From Cliona cf. orientalis (lineage: Eukaryota > Porifera > Demospongiae > Clionaida > Clionaidae): a stretch of 64,000 nucleotides of DNA. Under the pieces are notes generated by a model. That model saw only the letters and a list, made by a program, of their open reading frames with translations. It ran no database searches and was not told where the DNA came from. The translations under genes and the position numbers were made by a program. The DNA lies in NCBI GenBank assembly GCA_963930775.1, contig OZ005707.1, positions 930,001 through 994,000 on the forward strand, in the 5' to 3' direction. Shown one piece after another: positions 24,535-40,709 of the stretch. How positions within the stretch are numbered: position 1 is the first letter of the stretch; every line of letters begins with the position of its first letter.

Positions 24535-25067
24535 CAGGCTTGGTACACATGACATTGTTACAGTATTATGTATGGATACTATAACATACGCACAAAAATT
24601 GTGTGAACGTAGTGGCCACATCAGAGCTTCCAGTAGACAAGAGGAATTGAAGCCAGTGGAAGATAAGAGTACAGGCAACACAAAGCTTAAAAGCTTAAGG
24701 CCTTGTGTGTGTTAAGTTCGTTTCAATGAGCTAGCAATCGAGAAGGCATTGTGGTCTTTTGTGTTGCTGAAACCAAGCTGGGCCCGGCCTATAGCTGTAG
24801 CCAAGTTTAAGGGAGGGGAGAAGCCCAAGAAAGCCAAGAAGCTTAAGCCTGCATGGAGACGTTTAACGTTATTATGGTCAACACCTACTTGTGAAGCTGC
24901 TACCCCACCCATAGAGTACATACATACATACATGTAGTGGTGTGTGCTATTGGTTGCATGTGTCTCTTTGTGTGTGAGCCAGAAGGCCCTTGAAGCTTAA
25001 TGGTAGACACTACAATCAACAGGTCTACTTGATCCCCCCACCCACCCCCCACCTGCAGTATGCACTA

Positions 25068-25108
<41 letters not shown>

Positions 25109-25574
25109 AACTACTTAGAATTGTGAGTAGCTGCCAAAAAGCAATAAAGATTCTCTAACTGTGTGAGAATCCCCAGCAACTACACTGTATAATATTATAC
25201 TCAATACCAGTTTCCTGCAGTACGTAACATCATAACCACACGGCTCTCAGATAAAGTGACTGTGGTCAGACCCTACTCCTTTGGAACCCATACTTTATAC
25301 ATGTACGTGTACATGTACATGTAGTATTCATGTATGTATGGTATACTATAACACTTAGCTGTGAAGGGAGCCATAGGAGTTGGGCTGTCATGTTTGAGGT
25401 CATAACACAGTTCCCTATATAGTCGGTGGGCGCTTTAGGCAGCTGCTTCCTCGATTGATCGTGTTTACAGGTCTGTACCCTATATAGTCACTGTGAAAAT
25501 GCTTAGCTTAGCGCTTATATGGGGGTTCCTAAGCACTTGACAGTGTAGAGGGAGGGAGGGAAGGAGGGAGGGAG

Positions 25575-25641
<67 letters not shown>

Positions 25642-26553
25642 GTACATGTACATGTGCTAGACTACACACTCTAATCAAACTTTCATCCCATAATTATGTG
25701 CAGTACTCTGACATGGTTGCTATGATCACTAGTCAATATGATACACAAGTAATTATAAGACATTGCACCATTTTAGGGATAGACAAAAATAATTTCCTGG
25801 AATTTCAAACTAGCTAGCCACAAGTTCAGGACTTTTATATTAAATCCTCTTAGCCGTTTAGAATTCTTCGTAGTTGAGGCGTATCTTTATAATTAATAAT
25901 AAACGATCAGAGATATAAAATTAAATTATTTTATTGTGGACGTATACACTGGCATACATATGTATGTCTGAAACGGTAGAAATTGGAGGACTGTTAACGG
26001 CTTGTAAAATGGTGAATTAATGGAGCATATCTGTTCAATTATTACTGGAATGTTTAGGAAACTGTATCATGGTGTTATAGTTTTTGTATGTTCATGCAGT
26101 AACTGCAGTAATGGGTTCCTGGTATTCTCACCTGGGTAATGATTCGTTCTTAAGAATGCACCAACCATGCACTAGGTTTACATAGACCAACACCTTGTAT
26201 ACACAGAATTCTCTACTATTAATGATATTAGTTCATTTATTGAATTCCAGTCATTGATTGATTGAATGATGTTACTACGTATGTATAAGTACTAGTTTAC
26301 ATAACCAATTAATCCCTTATTCGTATCTGTCTCAGCGACGGAAATAGGTACTTTTTTGGAAATCAATCAGTGGGGCATGACATGGTGTACTACTTTGTAC
26401 AGAATGGGCATTTTATATAAAATTTTTCTGATTTAGATCGGAGATGATCTAATTAATTAGTCTGTTAGTAGGCCGCTGTACAGTGTTGGCTTGCTCCATG
26501 GGATGTACTGGCATCATTAATTGCTAATTATTATTGTGACAAATTGAACAGTG

Positions 26554-26891
26554 TATAGAGGGATTCCGCAAATCGATTATCCCGCGGCGCTAATTAGCTA
26601 AGCGGCAGAAGTCGACGTACCACGCCTACTGCCACACCCTTTGTGGGCAAAAAGGCCAATGCTGCATGTTGTTGTATTGAAACGTGTCAAGTTTTTTTCG
26701 AAAACGAGCGACTATTTCGAAGGTCTGAGCAATAAAGCGAAGAATCGATACAAAGAGAAGCTCCAAACAGTCGGTATTGGTATCCAAGACGATCCTTACA
26801 AGCCTGAGAACGGCAGTAGGCGTAAAACGTCGACTTCGGCCGCTTAGCTAATTAGCGCCGCGGGATAATCGATTTGCGGAATCCCTCTATA
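26554..26891. mobile_element. 338-bp terminal-inverted-repeat element carrying a short ORF
   Basis: The ends are inverted repeats of about 65 bp with a single mismatch (outermost TATAGAGGGATTCCGCAAAT). If the outer TA is the target duplication, the repeats begin TAGAGGG, as in TA-targeting DNA transposons. The near identity of the ends suggests a recent insertion or selection on pairing. It lies just upstream of the GPCR gene. The interior contains an ORF (26662-26847), described separately. Confidence 0.85.
26662..26847 (+). CDS. Small ORF inside the inverted-repeat element (transposon-associated N-terminal domain)
   Basis: An ATG-initiated frame of 61 codons plus stop, lying almost wholly inside the element and ending in its right inverted repeat. 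The core DYFEGLSNKAKNRYKEKL followed by an IGIQDDPY-type motif resembles the N-terminal segment of uncharacterised invertebrate proteins (Y-x-x-x-L-S-x-x-A-K-x-R-Y-x-x-K-L ... DPY) that I recall as repeat-associated. The recall is from memory and needs a search. No transposase catalytic domain is present. It is either a decayed fragment carried by a non-autonomous element or a small protein of its own. Confidence 0.45.
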   Translation: MHVVVLKRVKFFSKTSDYFEGLSNKAKNRYKEKLQTVGIGIQDDPYKPENGSRRKTSTSAA

Positions 26892-26972
26892 ATTTGATTG
26901 ACTACGGTATTATAATTAACTTGTTAACAAAATTAAAGTATAGTGATGTTTTATCCCTCTCTCTCTCTTTCC

Positions 26973-27007
<35 letters not shown>

Positions 27008-27025
27008 CAGATTATTCTCTGCATC

Positions 27026-28750
27026 ATGGAGGAAGACTTCAATTTTACCGGCTCTGGCCTAATGGAGAACGTAACGGAGGATAACATTACCTTCAGCTGT
27101 CTCAACAGGGATCTCTTGAGCGACTCGAATATCACCAATACCACATTTTGGAGTATCCGCGAGAGTTTGCACAGCGGAACCCCGTATGTCGCAGTTATAA
27201 TCTTCATCTTCTTTTTGGTCTCGTTCTTCTGGAATCTCTTCATCATTTTTACGTACTTTTTCAAGTACCGCCTTCTCAAGGAGCCGGCAAATATCTTTCT
27301 TTTAAGTCTGGCTTTCTATTATGTCATATCTTCGATATTTCTCACCCTCTTTAGTTTCATCATTACTGTCGAGCGAGAGTACATCTTCGGGAATAACGAT
27401 ATTTCTAGGTGTGCTACGTGTGACATGGTTGGATTCTTCTTTGTGTTTGTGGTTGAGGGGTCCGTTCATCTTTTGATGTTCCTCTCCATTGATCGTTTTA
27501 TCCTCCTCTCCCACCCGCTCCGCTACAAGAATATCATGAAGCGTTGGATAGCTGTGTTGATCGTTATTGGTGTCTCCGTCTTTGCGTTCATAATAGCCAT
27601 CATGCCAATAGCGTTCGGATTTGGTCAGTACGAATTCAATACGTTGTTTGGAATCTGTCTCGCTCGGTTTGGTGGCCAGTCTAGTAATGGCATCAATAAT
27701 CTCTTCTTTTTCACGTTTCTCATCGTTGAAGGTCTCATTCCTCTCATTGTGTTGCTTGCAACAAACGTTTTCACCTATCGTATCGTGCGAAAATTCCTCA
27801 AACGAAACTTTCGACGCAGAAGCACCTATCGAAACAGGGCTAGGGAGATATCGGAGGACACAAGAAAGTACCAGAAACAGCAGAATCAACTTGTGCGCGT
27901 TTTCGGAGCTCTCTTCATCGCTAATGCGATAGCATGGACACCCGTTGTCGTTGTAACACTATTGGGAAATATCTTGGATCCCGACCAATTTCCAGATCAA
28001 GTATACGTGTTTGGATGGATATGCTTTTTGACTATCTCTCTCTTTCATCCGATGCTCGAATCGTTCTTTGTCAAAGACCTGCGCCTGGTTGTCAATCGAG
28101 CAAAGAAGAACGTTCGTCGTGCCAGCACTATCGTTATCCGTCAGTCTTCTAAGTTCTTATTTAGTGGACGCACCGCAAACGCTTTGGATGAGGCCAATGC
28201 CAGAATGGACGAAGAGGAGATGAGCAGATTTGGTACTTCCATGGGTACAGAAGCTTTCGACATGTCTACCGATTTAGACGCCGAACACAGCACAGTGCCA
28301 AATGGCACAGGAAGGCCGCATGATGGCGAAGTTGAGGGAGATGGAGAGGAAGGAGGGGGAGAAAATGGCGGTCCTGAGAGACCGCAAAGCTTGAGAAAAG
28401 TCGGACGTAGTGTCACGTTCTCTGAACAGGTCAACGGTCCAACCATACCTAGTGTAGTTAGTCCCGTCGGCAACCCCACGGGTAAGCCTAACTCTGTCTT
28501 GAAGAAGCGGGGTGGGCCACCAAATGGGAGAAAGCATATGCCACAGAAAAGCCCGTCCCCGGTCGAATCGATCATCGAGGAAGAGGAGGAAGTGTTTGGA
28601 ACGAGCAAGTCGGAGGGGAAAGAAGACAAAGTGGCATTGACTGAAATTGCTGAGTTGGCAGAGGAGCACGTGGAGAACTTGGAAGAAGTGGGGGAGGTGC
28701 CGACCATTAACGGATCAGCAAGTACGTCACAACTGGGAACTGATGTATAG
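27026..28750 (+). CDS. Rhodopsin-like (class A) G protein-coupled receptor, single coding exon
   Basis: 574 residues. I chose the ATG at 27026 because a pyrimidine tract and acceptor (CTCTCTCCAG) end at 27010; the frame upstream of that is low-complexity. The N-terminus has several N-glycosylation sites (NFT, NVT, NIT twice, NTT). Seven hydrophobic segments lie near residues 54-79, 90-114, 133-158, 173-198, 224-253, 295-322 and 328-350. Segment 3 ends SIDRF, a DRY variant. Segment 6 has AWTP at the CWxP site. Segment 7 has HPMLESF where NPxxY is expected. Cysteines C131/C134 could form the usual extracellular disulphide. The roughly 200-residue C-tail is acidic and disordered. It is a plasma-membrane receptor of unknown ligand. 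Sponges and cnidarians have many such lineage-specific receptors. Confidence 0.88.
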   Translation: MEEDFNFTGSGLMENVTEDNITFSCLNRDLLSDSNITNTTFWSIRESLHSGTPYVAVIIFIFFLVSFFWNLFIIFTYFFKYRLLKEPANIFLLSLAFYYVISSIFLTLFSFIITVEREYIFGNNDISRCATCDMVGFFFVFVVEGSVHLLMFLSIDRFILLSHPLRYKNIMKRWIAVLIVIGVSVFAFIIAIMPIAFGFGQYEFNTLFGICLARFGGQSSNGINNLFFFTFLIVEGLIPLIVLLATNVFTYRIVRKFLKRNFRRRSTYRNRAREISEDTRKYQKQQNQLVRVFGALFIANAIAWTPVVVVTLLGNILDPDQFPDQVYVFGWICFLTISLFHPMLESFFVKDLRLVVNRAKKNVRRASTIVIRQSSKFLFSGRTANALDEANARMDEEEMSRFGTSMGTEAFDMSTDLDAEHSTVPNGTGRPHDGEVEGDGEEGGGENGGPERPQSLRKVGRSVTFSEQVNGPTIPSVVSPVGNPTGKPNSVLKKRGGPPNGRKHMPQKSPSPVESIIEEEEEVFGTSKSEGKEDKVALTEIAELAEEHVENLEEVGEVPTINGSASTSQLGTDV

Positions 28751-29403
28751 CTTGGTATTATGACTGATCTGATTTTTTTTTCTAAACTATGCAATCTTTA
28801 AATTTTGTCAACTAGGTAAATCTTCCTTCCTTGTGTTCTGATACGTATGTAGCACTCCACCCCTTCACCACTCATCTGTATCTTTCTCTCTTTTTCGATA
28901 TTTACCCATTTTTTCAGAAGCACAATAGAGTTTTATCTCAATCATCTGCATAAAAATTATCTTTTTTTTACTTTAAAGAAACTTTTATCATAACATTATA
29001 CCATGATTTGTGTGTACTTTAATTTCTTGTACCTATAATTATTCATGACTTGTATCTCTGTCTGTTGTTCAGTGTGCATTACGGTATTATAATACTTCAT
29101 TGTTATTGTGTACTGTATATATACATGTGTATCGTGCATTTTATCAAAAAAAAAAAAATTAGTCTCTGTGCACATGACATGGCATTCAAGAAAAAGATTA
29201 AAATTAATATGTATTTCAAGTATGTAGGAAATATGTAGGATTGACATACGCACAGTTATAGGGAGATGAGCTCAAGACTCTCCGAGTATGTGAACTTTAA
29301 TACTGTGAGTAACTAACTGATACATATTAGCCACCATTCCATGATTATGACATCAAACATACTTAACTTGTTACAAGAATTTTGTCTAACCATTAAATTT
29401 ATT

Positions 29404-29436
29404 ATAGAGTCGGTAGACTCTATAAGTAGGGATGGC
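29404..29436 (+). repeat. Dispersed hairpin motif, copy 1
   Basis: TATAGAGTCGGTAGACTCTA forms a hairpin followed by TAAGTAGGGATG. The same arrangement (loop GGA instead of GGT) occurs at 40867-40898. Confidence 0.65.
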
Positions 29437-29719
29437 ACGGATACTCCATATATGTAATTAATACATTACAAAAATCCAAATATCTCAAAACAGGTAACTT
29501 TGTGAGATTTCTAAGTGTCAAAATCAGAATCTACAGCAAATTATCTTTCTAAGTGTCAAAATCAGAATCTTTGGCAAATTATCTATCTAACAAGACCAAG
29601 ATCATCCATCAACTCAATTGTATATGCCAGAATAGTACGGACAATTGCAAGATAATAAGGAGGGCAATACTGTGAATAATTCATGATTGTTACATAATAT
29701 TAATTTTATGAAAAAAAAA

Positions 29720-29859
29720 TATTCCCAATCATCCCTCCCCCCGGGCCGAGTCGCCGCAGCTTCGGTGATCCGTATGGAGTGACACTGCGGACGTTACCGC
29801 AGGCATGCTTCCAGGGATGGGGGGTATTCGAGGGAGGAGCCTGGGCGACCCCTAAGCCA
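29720..29859. repeat. GC-rich dispersed repeat, copy 1
   Basis: About 140 bp containing CCGCAGCTTCGGTGATCCGT, CTTCCAGGGATGGGGGGTAT and GGGCGACCCCTAAGCCA, repeated in the same orientation at 30083-30227. It has no coding potential. The family was not recognised. Confidence 0.75.
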
Positions 29860-29865
29860 AGTGAA

Positions 29866-29947
29866 ATAGTGGACCACCAACTGATCAATCAGATTCCTGT
29901 AGGTCAGGAATCTGATTGATCAGTTGGATCAGTTGGTGGTCCACTAT
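29866..29947. repeat. Foldback between the two GC-rich repeats
   Basis: Arms beginning ATAGTGGACCACCAACTGAT pair with the right arm ending GGTGGTCCACTAT. The middle CAGATTCCTG/CAGGAATCTG pair closes the hairpin. Confidence 0.75.
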
Positions 29948-30082
29948 GTAGGCTACATTACCTTACAATACCTTACAATACCTAAAATACCCTATAGTTA
30001 TAACAAATACTGTGATCCGATTGGTCACTCAGAGGCACGAGGCTGTAGCATCCTGAGTAAAACAAAGTGAAATAGTGGAAAA

Positions 30083-30227
30083 ATAGTCCCAATCATCCCT
30101 CCCCCCGGGCCGAGGTGCCGCAGCTTCGGTGATCCGTTTGGGAGTGACCCTGCGGACATTACCACAGCTGGCATACTTCCAGGGATGGGGGGTATTCAAG
30201 GGAGGAACCTGGGCGACCCCTAAGCCA
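30083..30227. repeat. GC-rich dispersed repeat, copy 2
   Basis: The second copy of the 29720-29859 repeat, with scattered substitutions. GTGAAATAGTGGA stands just before it, and just after copy 1. Confidence 0.75.
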
Positions 30228-30800
30228 TATATGCCCAGGACCATGTGCAGTTTTCAGCTGCAGGTGCCAGAGGGGATACCCCTGACACCGTCTAGCCCCG
30301 TTATCGATAGTACCTCCCAGAAAATGCTATTTATTGAGCTGGGACAGGGGGTAGCAAAACGCGTATGGTTTTCACGTTGGAATGTATGACGTAATTAAAA
30401 GCAATGAATATCATTAAATCCACACCGCGGCGCGCGCCAAAGTGCATCTCGGCAACGGAAAGAGCTATGGAGCTGGAACAAAAACCAAAATGTAGCTCTT
30501 GAGCAGATGAAAGCAGCTGCCATGGTCTTGAACAAGTTAGACTATAATATATGCCAACATTCCAAACTTATTCAGACACGTCATAGTCTAGTATAGCAAA
30601 AGCATATTATTATCTTTGTACCAATATAGAGTTATGAACTGGAACAAAGACCAAAATGTACGGTCATAATCAACGAAAAATGTTGTTTCAGGCAATCAGT
30701 GTCCTTACCTGGGGGGCATTACTGTGAATAACTCATGTATATTTGTAACATTATCCCATGGTTGGTATAATATTAATCATGTATTATGTAATAGATATTG

Positions 30801-30899
30801 CATGGTAGGGAGTGTATTATGGATTATAAAGCCCATGACCCCGAGGGCGCAGCCCGAGGGGGAGGGGCTTTATAATCCATAATACACGTGCCTACCATG
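30801..30899. repeat. Foldback with CCGAGGGCGCAGCCCGAGGG core
   Basis: Arms of about 34 bp, containing TATTATGGATTATAAAGCCC and GGGCTTTATAATCCATAATA, flank a core that is itself palindromic. The core style resembles that of the foldback at 35682-35823. Confidence 0.8.
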
Positions 30900-31238
30900 C
30901 GACATCTGATATATATCCTGATTGGTCAGATTCTTAGTGGTTGCATTTATCTGGTAGAAGTCGTTGGCTGGCATATTTTTAGCACTATGGTGTTCACAGG
31001 GGATTATAATTGCCTGGGGGAGGTCAATATTTTAGTTATAACACCCCTGTTACCTAGGATACAAGGGTGAATCAGGATATATGTTACTATAAAATTAATA
31101 ATAATTATTATTATTATGACATCATGCTATAAATACACAAACGTGGTATATAATGGGTGTGCCAGTAATTACAAAAGTGTACAAGCAGCAATGGGAAATT
31201 GATTATTGAATTTGGGAGTCATGTGATCAGTCATGTGA

Positions 31239-37913
<6,675 letters not shown>

Positions 37914-40709
37914 ACACTGGCACACAGCTGGGGGATGTAGAGAGATGCTAATTGACCTTTCCTTCCTGTGTGGGTGGAGGGGGGAAGAGAGAGAGAGAGG
38001 GAGAGAGAGAGAGGGAGAGGAAGGAAGAGAAAGAATGAGAGAGAGAGATTATACCTCAATGGTACATAATGGACATGTATGACATAATTATCACCAAGTT
38101 TTCAAACTTCATTAGGTACATCGCTTTCAATTAGCGCCCACACTTCTCCCTCACACATCATTCACTCTCTATTCACACATACAAGTGCACACGTACTTGC
38201 ATCCATCCCTCACAATAATATGATTTAGCTAATGGACATGTATAATTAGTACTACAAAAAGTCTGTACAGGCTAAAAATGTAGCCTAGTGAAGGGTAGAC
38301 TAGGGGCCAGTTAGAGTTCTAGGAGAGAAAAAGGGAGAGAAAGTTGGAGGGTCCAAATGAAATTTCTAGATTTGGAATATTATTACAAACACACATGATG
38401 GGTACATAAACAGGCTATGTACATATGCACACATACCACACACTCTCCCACTCCCATACACACAATACACTAATACACACAAACTTACTCACACTACAAC
38501 AACAAAACTCACTCACAAAAACACACACACACACACGTGCACACACACACACACACACAGGGAGCAGAGAATTGAAGCCAGCAAGATGCCTTCCAGTCAG
38601 TCAGCTGGGATAGCTATGTGACCCCCCACAGAAAACAACAAATTCTGCTTGGCAAGCCAATAGGTGTTTCAATGTTCTATGTAGCTTAGGTTCTGGTATT
38701 GTATACATTGTATGTTCAATTAGTCTCGTTCTTCTCTCCTTCTCTCCGCATCTCCACCCTGCCCCCACAAGCCCTCTCTCCCCAATTTTTGTGTGAAACG
38801 TTAAGAAACTGGGGAGAGGATGAGGCTAATACAAGCTTAACATCTTGGTACTCAGTCACTGGCTCACGTAATGTCATTTACCAAGACTGGAAGGCTATAA
38901 TCTCCTTTAGTACAGCTTCAAAGACAAGTGTCTCCTGGACTCCAGAGGCTAAAACAAGCTCATTTGGCAGCATTAAAGCGAGCGAGTGAGCGATGGGCTG
39001 CCAACAGCACTGATCAAGAATTCCAGCAATACACCTGACCTAGTACACATAATATACATGTACACGTACAGTGGACAAGGCAATAACATGACACATGCTG
39101 CATAGTTTCAGATAGCTTCTTGCCAAACAAAACTACTTCGCACGAAAACGTCAAGCATAACACATTATTTGTAACATAAGAGAAGAACTTCAGAAGGTTC
39201 ATCTTTCACAAGCTACCTCGGGGGCAGCTAGAGGGAACAGAGGACTAGAGGTCGCCAAAAAGGTCTACCTCCACGACGCTTTTGCACCATTAGACACAAC
39301 TTTATCCGCATTGAGAATAAACCTTTTCAATAGAAACAGGAAACCATACTTGGTTTCAATCTATAACGCGTGAACGACCAACACTTACGTGTACATACAG
39401 TGGAAGAAACGAGAACAAGTATTTTGGCTAAACATGCTTTTGCTATCCTAGGCACATTAATTTTTTGCATATTGGGAGATACTAGTGAGCAGTCGTATAT
39501 TCAGTAAGGGGGGGGGGTAGTCTCGAAAACCAGACCACTCTCTTCTATAGCACTGGTATCACCAGCACATTTTTTGGGAAAGGGGGGGGGGGATAATAAA
39601 TAACATTCCTGAAAGAGTATGGCATGCAACTCAATCTAACCATCATCCAAATTAAGCTCCAAGTGTATGCATAAAAAAATCATAATTATGTAAGCTCTAA
39701 TTAATACTATCAGGCAATGCAAACAATCATTTATAGGACATTCCTCTCACCCTATTCATGGCCTACGCAAAAATTAATGTTTTACACCTTGGAAGCTGAA
39801 AATTGAGACTGATTGACAGTAACAAAAACTGCTAACACAAGAATGCCAACTCTACCATACTAGGTACAGTATTTAACTGAACAATTAAAGCACTGAGTGG
39901 GTACATCAGTAGCTGTTAAAGATATTTTTTATGCACGTGTTTGGGGGGGGGGGAGGGGGGAGGGGAAGTTGATTGTTATTTTGGAACCTGAAATTGAAAT
40001 TTTCAGCAGAATAAATATACAAAACATTACACACACACTCTGAACCCCAGCCTATAAAAATTAAATGAATTTTGCTAACATATTAAGCATCTGACAGATC
40101 TTTTCAATCATTACACAATTTGTGATATTCATGACATTGATGAGTGTCTCCACTTCACAGACAGACACATGATCACTAGCCTAGCTTCACACTCAACTGC
40201 GTGTAGCCTTGTATCTAGCTTACCGACACTGGACGACTCAAACTAGACTGTACGCACACGATTATAGTATGGTGCTCTGGTTCAATGTAAAATTTTGTAG
40301 CCATTCTTGAGTGTTTTAATAGAAAATCGTTCTGAACTCACTATCTTTTTGGTTGATTTCCATATAAAAGAAGAATTTAATAGTAGTACTCCTACGGACC
40401 TTTGCTTCCACTGTTTCTGTCTCGCTGAGCTTAGCTTTGTGTTGACGCGCGACACCAAATTGACCGAGCCCATGCCAGGAAACGCTTGGTGGGCGCTTAT
40501 TAGGATACAGTACGGTGACCTTTGCAACGAAAGGAATGTTAATTAATTATTAATTTTGCTGGAAGACCACGCCCTGTTAATTCAATGGATAATCACTGCG
40601 CATGTGCAAACTCAATCAATTGTGGCTCTGCCATAACACGCTACCAACTAAGCTATAAAATTAATAGTGTAATATATTAAATAATTATTGGAAGTTCAAT
40701 AAGTTCAGT
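37914..40709. other. Gene-free stretch
   Basis: Upstream of the CCSER-like gene and downstream of GATM copy 1. It contains (GA)n and (CA)n tracts (about 37980-38050 and 38520-38560), two poly-G runs near 39511 and 39582, a TAGTCTCG-type repeat near 39520, and near 40500 a sequence (on the minus strand TACTGTATCCTAATAAGCGC) resembling the ends of the MITE at 52704. No exon was recognised. Confidence 0.55.

Larger units (their letters stand above)
14943..26553. other. Long stretch with no supported gene
   Basis: About 11.6 kb. The part around 15100-15400 is richer in CpG and may be the EPG5 promoter, possibly bidirectional. An open frame at 15225 leading to a good donor (GCGAG|GTAAGT, 15366) could be a first exon, but nothing downstream joins it. 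The rest is AT-rich with pyrimidine-rich diverged repeats (about 20300-22700), simple repeats ((GA)n near 19618-19720 and 25575-25640, (CA)n near 25070-25103, poly-C near 17648-17672) and several foldbacks listed separately. No homology to a known protein was recognised on either strand. Confidence 0.6.
28751..31238. other. Gene-free repeat-rich stretch
   Basis: AT-rich DNA between the 3' ends of the GPCR gene and the Ser-rich coiled-coil gene. It holds a hairpin repeat at 29404-29436, two copies of a GC-rich repeat, and two foldbacks listed separately. Around 30470-30660, two diverged copies of an ACTGGAACAAAGACCAAAAT-like word are visible. No exon was recognised. Confidence 0.6.

Noticed and set aside
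24749-24937. Lys-rich open frame containing KFKGGEKPKKAKK
   Set aside because: Low-complexity, short, ends in an ACAT microsatellite; no supporting context.
38699-38989. 96-codon plus-strand open frame
   Set aside because: The sequence looks like dispersed repeat (GTCTC-type ends, short inverted words), and no domain or splice partner was found.
40282-40546. Open frames on both strands upstream of GATM copy 1's 3' end
   Set aside because: No family match; the edge resembles MITE ends (TACTGTATCC, AAGCGCCCACC) and part of the region recurs near 44868 as flank of the duplicated unit.
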